This document shows positions 49,594-59,783 of a stretch of DNA of 64,000 nt, one piece after another. This DNA is from Hyphomicrobiales bacterium (lineage in GTDB: Bacteria > Pseudomonadota > Alphaproteobacteria > Rhizobiales > Rhizobiaceae). How positions within the stretch are numbered: the first letter of the stretch is position 1; each line of letters starts with the position of its first letter. The stretch is taken from assembly GCA_900469625.1 (NCBI GenBank), contig UBXV01000007.1, positions 124,001 to 188,000 on the forward strand, written 5' to 3'. Both the position numbers and the translations under genes were made by a program. The notes under the pieces are model-generated. The model was not told the origin of the DNA and made no database searches. It saw nothing but the letters and a program-made list of their open reading frames with translations.

Positions 49594-50445
49594 TCACCCG
49601 TCGAGCCGAGCAAAATCGAGGTCATCGGTGAAAGCCTCGATACTCTCATTGGCTTTGTCGCAGAAACTAGCGAGATCCGTCCAGAACGGCCAGCCACTAC
49701 GGAGGTCACGGATTCTAACGGCCGGCTTCGGGCCAAAGTCCGTATCAATTTCGTCGAAGTCTCCGATCCCATAGCTGTCCAAATCGTTGGCGAGTTCAGC
49801 GATGGCCGTTTCGCTTAATCCAAACGCCCGCTTCAGATCACTTATCAAAATTTTCGTGCCAAACATTCCGGATGTCGTCGTTCGCGTATTCTCCATCTTC
49901 ACCGCTCGGCGCGCCACCTTGCCGACGAACCGCCGGAGCTCGACGGGGACTGTTCCGAGCCGCGCGATGTACTCGTTCAACTCGCCGCAGAGGTCACTAA
50001 GCTCGGCTGGATTATTTTTCCAGGCGAGCACCGCGTCCATGCGAAGCAGGTTCTGAACCTCGGTCGCCTGGTCGGCCTCAGTCCAATCGGTTAGCTGATC
50101 AAGTATCGCCCGATCCGCTCGCGAAAAGCGACGCTCATGATCAGCCTTCATCTGACGCAGGTTCGCGACAGTATAGACCGAAACATCATTCGTTTTCGTA
50201 TGGTGCGCATTGCACATCAGCATGAGATTCGCTCCGGCCCGGCGCTGCTCATTGTCCATCTCTTCGTTAAATCGCTCACCGCCGACGTCTGCAGCCTCAA
50301 TGTGGCAGACTTGTCCGATGAAGGTCCCCTCTGCATCCATCATCAGGTGACCGCAGCCGGGAAACGCGCAAAGGTTGCCCGATTTCAAGAAAAGCTTCCG
50401 CAACGTACTTCCTTTAGGTGCGAGTCTTTTGACCTCTTCCGCCAT
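49594..50445 (-). CDS. HNH endonuclease-like protein
   Basis: A 283-residue protein with an N-terminal HNH nuclease domain (residues ~20-115): CAFPGC for metal binding, VCHIEAAD with the catalytic His, and NLMLMCNAHHTKTND with the second half of the motif. The C-terminal region (~120-283) is helical with no recognised domain, perhaps for specificity or partner binding. HNH proteins of this length with a helical tail occur as restriction-like or abortive defence effectors; function here is inferred. It is a single gene on the minus strand. Confidence 0.75.
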   Translation of the reverse strand: MAEEVKRLAPKGSTLRKLFLKSGNLCAFPGCGHLMMDAEGTFIGQVCHIEAADVGGERFNEEMDNEQRRAGANLMLMCNAHHTKTNDVSVYTVANLRQMKADHERRFSRADRAILDQLTDWTEADQATEVQNLLRMDAVLAWKNNPAELSDLCGELNEYIARLGTVPVELRRFVGKVARRAVKMENTRTTTSGMFGTKILISDLKRAFGLSETAIAELANDLDSYGIGDFDEIDTDFGPKPAVRIRDLRSGWPFWTDLASFCDKANESIEAFTDDLDFARLDG

Positions 50446-51112
50446 ATTCTGATTTCCTGATTTTTGAAACGCGGCCGGACTTTATCGCCGTATAGTTGGC
50501 AATCAAGCCTCACATCGTCGGTATCGCGCCTTCGCTTGAGCGGGTGTAGATAACATTTTGCAGGTCCGGTTACGGGGCTATTGCGGTCTGGATCCGCTGA
50601 ACCATCGAGCGATGCGTCTGGATCCCCGTGGATGTTGTGATGAACTTAGGAAGCGGAACGTCCCCGCCGGGCGCAGTCGGTCCCGGCTTCCGGGGCGATT
50701 CTCTACCCGGCTTGGCAAGGTCGAGCTCTTTTCCGTTAATCTGTAGCCGGGGGGAGAGGATCGTCCGCATTCGACCCGAAGCGGACATTCCTAAACCTGT
50801 CCCCGGAAGTCTGAGATGGGTGGTAACCAGAATGGCAGCTAGTGGGCCCAAGCACTTTAAAGCCGCCCTTCCCCATCTTATCGTGCAGGCAGCCGAGCGA
50901 CACGGTTCCGTGCTGAGAAAGCTGGATGCGCTAGCATGCCGCCGGACTTTACCGTCACAGGGGTTGTGGATCTGCACGGCAGCTTTCAACAGCGTCGGCA
51001 CCGGGCCATAGAACTCGCCAGGTCAGTCATATCCTTCGCTGAGAACGCTGAAGGACGCTCAGGAGCTTGCAAGTCTGGACGGTTTTCAGCAGCCTAACCA
51101 GGACACAAGCGC
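50446..51112. other. Intergenic without supported gene
   Basis: About 670 bp. Two overlapping open frames exist (minus 50570-51001, plus 50628-51011). Their translations are low in recognisable motifs and rich in Pro, Ser, Arg and Thr, so neither is called. It probably holds the promoter of the HNH gene and decayed sequence. Confidence 0.35.
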
Positions 51113-52000
51113 TCAGCCGCTGCCGTCTCGTTCGCTTGCGCCACCAAATTGGGGGAACCAGTATTTCAGGTCTTCAGGGCCCTTAAGAGCCTCGAAGCCC
51201 ACGAGGTCTTCTGCGGCTTCGAGCGGGTCGATCCGACGCTTGTAGGTCGGGATCCTAGGTGCTGCATCGGCAGCCGAAATGATCTGCGCCTCGAGCTCGG
51301 GCTCTATGCGGGGGCCCAGGAATACTCGCGTCATCGCGCTACGTTCGAAGTGCACAATACGGTCCTTCGGCGGCTGTTCCTCGTCGGCGATCATGATCAG
51401 CCGCCACTCCTTTTCCCCCGCCCAGTCGATATGTTTGAAGTACAGCAGTTTTGAAAGGAGATGGGAGTCGTAGCGCGTATCGCCGCCCATGAAGCTGGAC
51501 GGACAGAACCCGGGATTCCTGTCGATATATCGCACTTGCCCGAAATGCCCTCCGAGACGAGACAACGCAGGATCCGTAGAGAATTCGATAACGACGCCGG
51601 CATGGTTGTCGCCGTAGGTTCCCCACATACGCTGGTTGTTTCGTTCGGACGAGAAACAGGTCACTCCCGAGTGCTGCATAATGAGGTCGAGGTTGATGTT
51701 GAGCACCTCGATCGCCTTCTTCTCGGTCTCCCGCGCCTCCTCGAAATCCAAGTCCTTTGAGGCGTCGAACGCCTCTTGGAAGTCTGAGAACACGCCCGTC
51801 GCTACCAACCCCCTCGCATAGATTCGGTGCCTGGTATCCTCGTCCAACCTGAAGAGGGATCTCGCGCGGAACTCATACAAGTCATTCTGACCGGCAGCAG
51901 GTGCCAGGAACAGCGTCGAGTCCCGGATGATCTGCAATGCCCTGGCGGCACTGGTGTACTTATAGAGAAACGGCGGCGGCTCATCGTGGTCTTGAGTCAT
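51113..52000 (-). CDS. DUF2971 family protein
   Basis: A 295-residue protein of the DUF2971 family. It is recognised by LYKYTSAARALQIIRDSTLFLAP near the start, NDLYEFRA, the CFSSERNNQRMWGTYGDNHAGVVIEF core and KEWRLI near the end. The family function is unknown, and members are frequent on islands and near defence genes. The ATG at 52000 has GAG upstream; GTG at 52009 is an alternative start. It is the last gene before repeat R5. Confidence 0.75.
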   Translation of the reverse strand: MTQDHDEPPPFLYKYTSAARALQIIRDSTLFLAPAAGQNDLYEFRARSLFRLDEDTRHRIYARGLVATGVFSDFQEAFDASKDLDFEEARETEKKAIEVLNINLDLIMQHSGVTCFSSERNNQRMWGTYGDNHAGVVIEFSTDPALSRLGGHFGQVRYIDRNPGFCPSSFMGGDTRYDSHLLSKLLYFKHIDWAGEKEWRLIMIADEEQPPKDRIVHFERSAMTRVFLGPRIEPELEAQIISAADAAPRIPTYKRRIDPLEAAEDLVGFEALKGPEDLKYWFPQFGGASERDGSG

Positions 52001-52343
52001 CTGAGACACTCGTTGATAGGGCGGAAACTTTACCTAAAGGAACGGTTGCTCGTCGTCCAGATGGGGTGATCCGGCGACAGGCTGACAACCAGTGCGTCAA
52101 GGTTGTAATTCAACTCGACGTGCCGTGGCGATGGCAGCGTATCCCAAGGCATGACATCTAGCGAATACATGGCAGCTTTCAGGAAGCGCTAAATCACTGG
52201 GCGGGACACAAATGGGGCGCTTCGCCGACGTCGTTTGCAAACCGCCAAATGGCAGCTTACGGGCAGTGGAAGACGAGCGCCCAACGTCTGAAGTGGGGTC
52301 GAGAGGCGACAATGATCGAGGTGTGCCACTACGTCCGCTATTG

Positions 52344-52715
52344 GCGCAAAGCTGCCGCGCGCCTTATGACGGCTTCACTGTCAACCGTGAGGTGCGACAG
52401 CGGAAATAATTGCCGTTTAACCCGCCGGTTGACTGATGCCCAAAGCCAGGGCACAAAGATGGCATCCACGGTCGCTCGCGATTGGAAAACAGAGGGAGTT
52501 TCAAGGCTTTTCTTCTAAGCTATTGAAATCATGTGAGAATCCAGGCCCCCAGGCAAGCCATTTTCAGCGATTTTTCAATCCAAATTGGCGACTATCTCCC
52601 GCAAGGAAAAGTGGCGTCTTCTCAATAACTTGGACGATCTCGGCCGCAGTTCCTTGGGCCATCCGTCCTGTTCGAAGGCGGCTGGGCAAATTGGCTGGGG
52701 ACCCGCAAGCAACCC
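52344..52715 (+). repeat. R5: island att-like junction repeat
   Basis: The fifth copy. It shares with R6 a longer left part (GCGCAAAGCTGCCGCGCGCC, 52344 on). It has the dyad GCGGAAATAATTGCCGT (52400-52416), the arm region from TGATGCCCAAAG (52434), a decayed core (52537-52557, GAATCCAGGCCCCCAGGCA) and a tail shared with R4 ending in GGCTGGGGACCC near 52703. The remainder of the gap 52001-52827 holds no supported gene. Confidence 0.8.
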
Positions 52716-52827
52716 ACTACAATACGTCCTGTCACAGTAGCCAATCTCTCCTCTTAGCGCGAGGCGGAAGGCCGCATTCGGCCAGAAGCGCGATTGCTGC
52801 GCGGCCACCGGCCGCGCATCAATAAAC

Positions 52828-53871
<1,044 letters not shown>

Positions 53872-53881
53872 GGGTTAAATC

Positions 53882-54277
53882 ATGCTCATTTCGGAATTTG
53901 CCAGAGCCGCGGATCTGCCGGTCGATACGATCCGCTTCTACATCACCAAGGGTCTTTTGAAGCCCGAGCGTAGCACCAAGGGCGGATCCAATCCCTACCA
54001 GGTGTTCCGGAAGGAAGACGTGACGGCCGCCCGCATGATCCGCCTGCAACAGACGCTGGGCTATTCGCTTGGCGAGATTCTCGAACTCAATGAGGAATAT
54101 CGTGCTGGCGAACATTCGCCGGAACGCACGGTCGAGGTCCTGCAGTCGCAGATCGCTCGGCTGGAAGAACGGAAAGCCGCACTGGATCAGGCCCTGTCCT
54201 TCCTGCGTGGCAAGGTGGATTGGATCAAGGCGGGGAAGCCGGAAGGTGCGCCCCGCCTTGAAGACTATCAATGCTGA
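53882..54277 (+). CDS. MerR-family transcriptional regulator
   Basis: A 131-residue MerR-type regulator. The winged helix-turn-helix is at residues 1-70 (ISEFARAADLPVDTIRFYIT and GLLKPERS) and a coiled coil at ~75-120 (EVLQSQIARLEERKAALDQALSF). It has no Cys-rich metal site, so it is more likely to sense a small molecule or oxidation-derived compound. It is divergent from the aldo/keto reductase gene across a classic MerR promoter. Its 3' end overlaps the convergent epimerase gene by 10 bp. Confidence 0.85.
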   Translation: MLISEFARAADLPVDTIRFYITKGLLKPERSTKGGSNPYQVFRKEDVTAARMIRLQQTLGYSLGEILELNEEYRAGEHSPERTVEVLQSQIARLEERKAALDQALSFLRGKVDWIKAGKPEGAPRLEDYQC

Positions 54278-55302
54278 TGGGCGCGCAATTCGGCCAGCCC
54301 CTCTTCCCTTAATATGACGGGTGCATAGCCCAATTCGCGCCGGGCCTTGCCGATATCGAAGGATACTTCGACGGCGGAGGTCGCATAGGTTTGAAGCGTG
54401 AGCGGCGGCACGATCCGACCACGGGAGATGAGACCAAGCAGGTCCCCGATCGCCGCAACGGTGCGAACGACGAAACGCGGCACTGTCTTGTCCGGCACCG
54501 AGTGCCCCTGCGTTTCAATCAAAGCCGAGACCATGGTGCGGAACGGCAAGGGGTCTCCATCCGAGATGAAATAAACCTCGCCGCCCTGCCCCTTGATGAG
54601 TGCCAGTTCGACGGCATGGCAAAGATTGGCGATATGGGTCGTCGAGGTCAGGTAAGTCCCGCCAGAAATCCAGGCGAACTTTCCCGAACGGACCGCCTCC
54701 ATGAGCATCGGCAGCGCGGTCGTATCGTCACGGCCCCAGACGAAGCGCGGGCGCAAGACCACGACCGAGAGATCTGGACCATTGGCAGCAAGCGCTATCC
54801 GCTCGGCCTCTGCCTTGGTGCGGGAATATCCGCCTGCAGGATTTCGCGGTAAAGGCATGGTCTCGTCTACAGCGACCAGCGGCCTACCCGTGGCCAGCAC
54901 CGATTCCGTGCTGAGGTGGATGACCTTGGAGATGCCGGCAACGCGCGCGGCATCGAACACGGCGCGCGTGCCGTCCTCATTGATGCGGCGTTGTGCCTCC
55001 GTCGCGGGACCATGATCGGTATCGGCCGAGGCATGGACCAGAGCATCGCAGCCTGCCATTCCCGTGGCTAGGGTGGGATCGAAAAGATCGCCTCTGAACG
55101 GGATCGCTCCGAGTGTCCGAACCCGTTCCGCCGACGCGTCACTGCGGGCCAGCGCCGTGACCGTGACGCCGCGAGCGACGAAATGGCGGATCAGGTTGCG
55201 GCCGACGTAACCGCTCCCTCCTGTCAGGAAGATGCGCTGGAACGGGACGCGTTTATCCGTGGCCGCGGCAGGGGCGGCAATCCTGTCTGTCATGTCATTC
55301 AC
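54268..55302 (-). CDS. NAD-dependent epimerase/dehydratase family protein
   Basis: A 344-residue extended short-chain dehydrogenase. The Rossmann motif is in IFLTGGSGYVGRNL and the catalytic YxxxK in GYSRTKAEAER. The pattern LVHASADTDHG and VVLRPRFVWGRDD fits the sterol-dehydrogenase/NAD-epimerase group that includes 3-beta-hydroxysteroid dehydrogenase-like proteins. The substrate is unknown. It is 18 bp downstream of the TetR-family gene on the same strand, so the two are probably co-transcribed. Confidence 0.85.
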   Translation of the reverse strand: MNDMTDRIAAPAAATDKRVPFQRIFLTGGSGYVGRNLIRHFVARGVTVTALARSDASAERVRTLGAIPFRGDLFDPTLATGMAGCDALVHASADTDHGPATEAQRRINEDGTRAVFDAARVAGISKVIHLSTESVLATGRPLVAVDETMPLPRNPAGGYSRTKAEAERIALAANGPDLSVVVLRPRFVWGRDDTTALPMLMEAVRSGKFAWISGGTYLTSTTHIANLCHAVELALIKGQGGEVYFISDGDPLPFRTMVSALIETQGHSVPDKTVPRFVVRTVAAIGDLLGLISRGRIVPPLTLQTYATSAVEVSFDIGKARRELGYAPVILREEGLAELRAHQH

Positions 55303-55320
55303 CTGAAGGTACTGGGAGTG

Positions 55321-55905
55321 TCAGCTCGTCCCGGCAACGGGAAGATCGGTCTCCTCCGGATGCACCGTGACGAGCCAGTTGATCTCGCGAAGGATCCGAT
55401 CACGGTCTTCACGCTCGAAATGATGGAAATCGAGATGTTCGAGGAACTTCAGTCCTTCGAGGGCCAGATAGGCCAGGAGTGCGCCGCGCGATGAAGGGGA
55501 CGTTTCCTCGATGCGGGCGATTGTCCGGGCCTGGCTCTGCTGCATCTTGCCGCGCAATCCGGCATCGAGCGCAAGCGCGGCGCTGAGGTTGAGCGCAACC
55601 GCCTTGAACTCTTCGGGTGGCGGCGCGGATGCGGCAAGGATTCGGCCCCTGATGGCCCGATCCTCAGGGACATCGATCTGCAGCTCCATCCCGGAATTAT
55701 GGGCATTGTCGCGCTCGAACGCGCGGTCGACGATCGCTTCGATCAGGGCCTGCTTCGACTTATGGTCGTAGAGTACGCTTGCCTTGTTGACACCCGCCTC
55801 CCTGGAGACCGCGTCGATCGTCAGATTGGCGGCGCCATCGCGCCCGACAACTCGTTCCGCGGCATCAAGGACCGCCTGCTGATCGATAACCCGTTTCCTG
55901 CCCAT
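55321..55905 (-). CDS. TetR-family transcriptional regulator
   Basis: A 194-residue TetR-type regulator. The N-terminal helix-turn-helix is clear (AVLDAAERVVGRDGAANLTI and SREAGVNKASVLYDHKSKQAL), followed by a helical ligand-binding domain. The start at 55905 (MGRKRVIDQ) is preferred over 55926. It sits between the DUF1330 gene and the epimerase gene on the same strand and probably regulates this small operon; the ligand is unknown. Confidence 0.85.
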   Translation of the reverse strand: MGRKRVIDQQAVLDAAERVVGRDGAANLTIDAVSREAGVNKASVLYDHKSKQALIEAIVDRAFERDNAHNSGMELQIDVPEDRAIRGRILAASAPPPEEFKAVALNLSAALALDAGLRGKMQQSQARTIARIEETSPSSRGALLAYLALEGLKFLEHLDFHHFEREDRDRILREINWLVTVHPEETDLPVAGTS

Positions 55906-55979
55906 CGTCCCACCGATTATTTCCAACCAGATGGTTATAAATAATCGAATTGAACGGTGTCAAGCCGGCGGCACGATCC

Positions 55980-56264
55980 CTATCCTTCCAGAATGGACAA
56001 TTCCCGCGAATATGCCCGCGCCGCAAGCGTGAGCGATTGCTGATACTCCGGATCGTCGTAACAAGCCCTGGCCGTCTCGTAGCGGTCGAACTTCAGGATG
56101 AACTGTCGCGGGAAATGCCGCCCTTCGACGGTCTCGACCCGTGATCTGCCGGCGATGATCTCCGCTCCGTATCGCGCGGCGATAACCGAGAAGATCGCGT
56201 TATAGGCTGCGAGCGCCTCCACGTCCTCGACATCGCCGCCTTTGACGATCCAGTATCCGGGCAT
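55980..56264 (-). CDS. DUF1330 family protein
   Basis: A 94-residue protein of the DUF1330 (dimeric alpha/beta-barrel) family, recognised by MPGYWIVKGGDVEDVEALAAY and RFPRQFILKFD-like sequence near the middle (HFPRQFILKFDRYETARACYDD). The start at 56264 matches the usual family start, while the in-frame upstream codon at 56306 adds 14 residues not seen in relatives. The activity is unknown; such small barrels often act on phenolic or polyketide-like compounds. It lies between the SDR and TetR genes. Confidence 0.75.
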   Translation of the reverse strand: MPGYWIVKGGDVEDVEALAAYNAIFSVIAARYGAEIIAGRSRVETVEGRHFPRQFILKFDRYETARACYDDPEYQQSLTLAARAYSRELSILEG

Positions 56265-56331
56265 ATCCAGCCATCCTTTGAATGCGAGATACAGCGGCCC
56301 CTGCATGGAAGCCGCTGCATGGGTATGTTCC

Positions 56332-57036
56332 TCAAACCGACCGTGTCAGGCCGCCATCGACCTTGAGGTTCTGGCCGGTGATGTAGCCTGCCCCTTGCGA
56401 GACAAGGAAGGAAACGGTCGCGGCCACCTCGGCGCTGGTGCCGTATCGCTTCATGGGAACCATGTCGCGACGTTCCTCGGTGCCGGGCAAGCTGTCGATC
56501 CAGCCGGGCAGCACGTTGTTGATGCGGATGTTGTCGGCTGCATAGGTGTCGGCATAGATCTTGGTGTAGGAGGCAAGCCCGGCGCGGAACACAGCCGACG
56601 TCGGGAACATCGCGGCTGGCTCGAAGGCCCAGGCGGTGGAGATGTTGACGATCGCACCTGATTTCTGCGCCTGCATGATCGGCGTGACCAGCCTGACGGG
56701 GCGAATGACGTTCATCAAATAAACGTCCATGCCGGTATGCCACTGCTCATCGGTGATCTCGGTGATCCCTGCGCGCGGACCGTGGCCTGCACTGTTGACG
56801 AGCGCGTCGATCCGCCCCCATTTCTCCATCGTGGCATCGACAAGCCGCTTCAGGTCGTCGTTCGACTGGTTGGAGCCCGTCACACCGATACCGCCGAGTT
56901 CGGCAGCCAGTGCCTCACCCTTTCCGGAGGACGACAGGATAGCCACCTTGTATCCATCTGCCGCAAGCCGCTTGGCCGCCTCGGCCCCCATTCCACTGCC
57001 ACCTGCAGTAATGATCGCGACTTTTTCTATTGCCAT
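56332..57036 (-). CDS. Short-chain dehydrogenase-like protein lacking the usual YxxxK
   Basis: A 234-residue short-chain dehydrogenase/reductase. The cofactor motif TAGGSGMG, the NSAG motif and the C-terminal GYITGQNLKVDGG are normal. At the catalytic site, where YSASK is expected, the sequence is TSAVFRAGLASYTK, so Tyr and Lys are replaced. Relatives I recall share this variant, so it may be a distinct subgroup with another mechanism or a binding role. It is divergent from the LysR gene at 57154 and upstream of DUF1330 on the same strand, which suggests an operon under LysR control. Confidence 0.8.
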   Translation of the reverse strand: MAIEKVAIITAGGSGMGAEAAKRLAADGYKVAILSSSGKGEALAAELGGIGVTGSNQSNDDLKRLVDATMEKWGRIDALVNSAGHGPRAGITEITDEQWHTGMDVYLMNVIRPVRLVTPIMQAQKSGAIVNISTAWAFEPAAMFPTSAVFRAGLASYTKIYADTYAADNIRINNVLPGWIDSLPGTEERRDMVPMKRYGTSAEVAATVSFLVSQGAGYITGQNLKVDGGLTRSV

Positions 57037-57153
57037 GGCGGTCGTCCTTCTCGTCGATGCATTGATTGATTACCACTGAAACAAGAGATATCATCGCGAA
57101 GATCGAACGCGCCAATCAGTTCTCCTGAATTTTGACGATAGAAAAACTACTGA

Positions 57154-58056
57154 ATGACCAATCCCCTCGGCAGGCTACCGTCTCTCAATGGCCTGAAGGC
57201 TTTCGAAGCTGCGGCACGCCACCTGAACTTTCGTCTGGCAGCGGATGAGCTTGGCGTGACCCAGGGCGCGGTGGCGCAACAGGTGCGCGGGCTGGAAGCG
57301 GAACTGGGCCTGCAACTGTTCGAGCGACTGCCGCGAACCCTGGCCCTCACAGGCGAAGGCCGCGCCTACATCGCCGATATCAGCCGGGCGTTCGAGATCA
57401 TCGCACGCGCCACGGGCGACCTGAAGCCTCAACCTGTCAGACTCGCGATCAGCACGACACCCACCTTCGCATCGAAGTGGCTGATCCCTCGCTTGCCGGA
57501 TCTGACGGCGAAACATCCGGACCTCGACATCCACATCGTCGCGACCGACCGTATCTCGAATTTCCAGGTGGATGGTGTCGATCTTGCCGTGCGATACGGG
57601 CACCCGCCATTCGGGCCTGGACTTGCTTCGGAATTGCTGTTCGAGCAGGAGATCATCGCCGCCTGCAGCCCCATGCTACTTCGGGATCGCGGCGTGCCGA
57701 GGACCCTCGCAGAACTGTCCGGATATGCGCTTCTGCAGGACACGCATAATTTCTGGCCGGAATTCATCGAGCGGCAGTTTGGGATGTCTGGTCAGATCGA
57801 TATGCCGGCATTCAGGCGCATCAGCTTCAACCAGACATCCCACGCCATCGACGCCGCGATCGCGGGTCAGGGTATCGTGTTGGCGACCCGCAATTTCGTG
57901 GCCAGCGATCTGCAGGGAGGTCGCCTTGTCCAAATCGACAAGGTCAAGCTTCGCGGCCCGTCGGACTTCTACCTTGTGTGGCCGAAGCATCGGAAATCGG
58001 CAGCGATCGAGGCCGTGAGAGCGTGGGTGAAGTCAACAGCAGACCAGCATACATGA
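57154..58056 (+). CDS. LysR-family transcriptional regulator (GcvA-like)
   Basis: A 300-residue LysR-type regulator of the GcvA subgroup: LPSLNGLKAFEAAARHLNF, the helix-turn-helix TQGAVAQQVRGLEAELGLQLF, then an effector domain starting near residue 90 with VRLAISTTPTFASKWLIPRL. It is divergent from the SDR gene with about 117 bp between starts, the normal arrangement for a LysR protein controlling its neighbour. It is the last gene of the island, ending just before R6 and attR. Confidence 0.88.
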   Translation: MTNPLGRLPSLNGLKAFEAAARHLNFRLAADELGVTQGAVAQQVRGLEAELGLQLFERLPRTLALTGEGRAYIADISRAFEIIARATGDLKPQPVRLAISTTPTFASKWLIPRLPDLTAKHPDLDIHIVATDRISNFQVDGVDLAVRYGHPPFGPGLASELLFEQEIIAACSPMLLRDRGVPRTLAELSGYALLQDTHNFWPEFIERQFGMSGQIDMPAFRRISFNQTSHAIDAAIAGQGIVLATRNFVASDLQGGRLVQIDKVKLRGPSDFYLVWPKHRKSAAIEAVRAWVKSTADQHT

Positions 58057-58069
58057 ATCACCGCTCTGC

Positions 58070-58284
58070 GCGCAAAGCTGCCGCGCGCCTTATGACGGCT
58101 TCACTGGCAAACGTGTGGTGCGACAGCGGAAATAATTGCCGCTCAAACCCGCCGGTTGACTGATGCCCAAAGCCAGGGCACAAAGATGGCATCCACGGTC
58201 GCTCGCGATGGGAAAAAGAAGGAATTTCAAGGCTTTTCTGCTAAGTCATTGAAATTATGTGAGAATCCAGGTTCCCCAGCCAAA
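58070..58284 (+). repeat. R6: rightmost junction repeat, containing attR
   Basis: The sixth copy, lacking the tail because chromosomal DNA follows. It has the left part shared with R5 (58070 on), the dyad GCGGAAATAATTGCCGC (58126-58142) and the arm region at 58161 (TGATGCCCAAAGC, CAGGGCACAAAGA, TGGCATCCACGGT, in 13-bp steps). It then has GTGAGAATCC and the perfect core at 58263-58283. Confidence 0.85.
58263..58283 (+). other. attR: right boundary of the genomic island
   Basis: A 21-bp sequence identical to 16216-16236 at the tRNA-Gln 3' end. It is the only internal or distal copy without a mismatch, which sets the right end of the island. Confidence 0.9.
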
Positions 58285-58475
58285 CTTCTTTTCTCACAAC
58301 AACATCGTCCGCATCCGCTCGTCGCGATTTCCATTGTGTTTCCGGCGTGCACATCTTCTGCGATTTGGCAGACGCTCGGCCCGTGGCCATGGGCCTTGCG
58401 GCAGATCGCTTCGCCTTCAGATTGTATTAACGATGTTTGCTTACGCTTCGGTAGGGTTTCCAGCGGGGTGTGCAG

Positions 58476-59315
58476 ATGGTTCGGACGGGCGGCTTTTTCT
58501 TGTTTCTTATGTCGAGCGCGACGCTCGCGGCGGCTGCCGATATCGACAGGCCGCTGGTCGGCACGGGCGACGCCTATGAAGTGCCGGTAGAGCAAGCGTC
58601 TTCGGGCGTGACGGGCTATATCGAAGGGGCCTATGGCAGCGTCGTCGATGCGCCCGGCGATGTCGACGCGGATGCGTGGGCGCTGCGTGGCACCGTCAAT
58701 TTCGACGCGGGCACGGGCCTCAATCTGCAGGCCGACCTCGGCTACACCCGCGCCTCGATAGAGGACGCGAGCACGAACAGCTACAACGGCACCTTGCATG
58801 CCTATTATCGCGATAGCCTCTATGCCGTTGGCGCATTCGCCCAGGCGGCGCGTCTCGACGCCGGCTTCGACAGCCATATGAACGACTATATGGGCGGCAT
58901 CGAAGGCGCATATTTTCAGGACACGTGGACCCTCCACGGTGCCGCCGGCTACGGTCAGGCGCGATGGGAAGGGTTTGGCGCCGACCATTACATGGCGGCA
59001 CTCGGCGCCCGCGTCTATGCGACCGACAACATGCGCTTCGACCTCGACGGTGCGCTCGACCGCATCACCGACAGCGGCATCGACTACGATATCCGCAGCC
59101 TGAAGCTGACGGCCAACTATCGACCGGAATCTTTCCCGGTCACATTGTTCGGCGGCTACAAATATGCCGACGAGGAGATTTCCGCCTTCGGTTCATCCGT
59201 GTCGGGCGACAGCAGCACCATCTTCGGCGGCCTCAGGTTCTCCTACGGGTCGAACAGCATCAAGGAAGAGGAACGCCTGGGCCCGGTTTGGTCGAACACC
59301 AGCCGCTCATTCTGA
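58476..59315 (+). CDS. Outer-membrane beta-barrel (porin-like) protein
   Basis: A 279-residue protein with an N-terminal signal peptide (VRTGGFFLFLMSSATLAAAA, cleavage near AAA-AD). Alternating Tyr/Gly/Ala-rich strands follow, typical of an outer-membrane beta-barrel (GYIEGAYGSV, LQADLGYTRAS, GGYKYADEEIS), ending in Phe. No precise family or substrate can be named. The ATG at 58476 has GGGG seven bases upstream; a GTG at 58470 is less likely. It is the first gene of the chromosomal right flank after attR. Confidence 0.7.
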   Translation: MVRTGGFFLFLMSSATLAAAADIDRPLVGTGDAYEVPVEQASSGVTGYIEGAYGSVVDAPGDVDADAWALRGTVNFDAGTGLNLQADLGYTRASIEDASTNSYNGTLHAYYRDSLYAVGAFAQAARLDAGFDSHMNDYMGGIEGAYFQDTWTLHGAAGYGQARWEGFGADHYMAALGARVYATDNMRFDLDGALDRITDSGIDYDIRSLKLTANYRPESFPVTLFGGYKYADEEISAFGSSVSGDSSTIFGGLRFSYGSNSIKEEERLGPVWSNTSRSF

Positions 59316-59509
59316 CCGAAACACAGGTCGGCGCCCACCCGATGAAGCCGAGCGAAGCGCGCCCCGACAAGATCCGATCAAACATGTGTCGATCGGGGCA
59401 GGTCGAGGCCACGTGCGGATTTGCTTGAAGCAAGCAGGCATCTTGTCAACGCCGTTTGCAACTGACACGCTAGGTCTTGCGTGATTCACGATTACCTGAG
59501 GGAGGGCTC

Positions 59510-59692
59510 ATGGCTCATAAATTCGAGATCTACAAGGACAAGGCCGGCGAGTATCGGGTTCGCTTCAAGTACAACAGCGAAGTGATGTTCTCGACCGAGG
59601 GCTATTCGAGCAAAGCCAGCGCTCAGAATGCCATCGATTCGATCAAAAAGAACGGACCAAACGCGCCCGTGGAAGACAACAGCCAGGCATGA
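59510..59692 (+). CDS. DUF1508 (YegP-like) small protein
   Basis: A 60-residue protein with a single DUF1508 repeat (FEIYKDKAGEYRVRFKYNSE, then MFSTEGYSSKASAQNAIDSI). E. coli YegP has two such repeats; single-repeat forms are common in Rhizobiales. The function is unknown. GGGAGGGCTC directly before the ATG sets the start. A strong hairpin follows. Confidence 0.85.
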   Translation: MAHKFEIYKDKAGEYRVRFKYNSEVMFSTEGYSSKASAQNAIDSIKKNGPNAPVEDNSQA

Positions 59693-59700
59693 TGGCTTCG

Positions 59701-59738
59701 AGCCACGGCCCGCCGATCGCAATCGGCGGGCCGTGGCT
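59701..59738. terminator. Strong hairpin between convergent genes
   Basis: A 17-bp perfect stem (AGCCACGGCCCGCCGAT, 59701-59717, with its complement at 59722-59738) around a 4-nt loop, between the DUF1508 gene and the convergent FAH gene. No T run follows on the plus strand, so it may work as a processing or bidirectional stop signal. Confidence 0.55.
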
Positions 59739-59783
59739 CAAAAATTCAGTTTCTATGCACTGAGCATGGAGCGCTTGCGCGGC

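Noticed and set aside
50570-51011. Two overlapping open frames in the HNH-DUF2971 gap
   Set aside because: Neither has a family match, good start site or codon pattern that stands out; left as intergenic.
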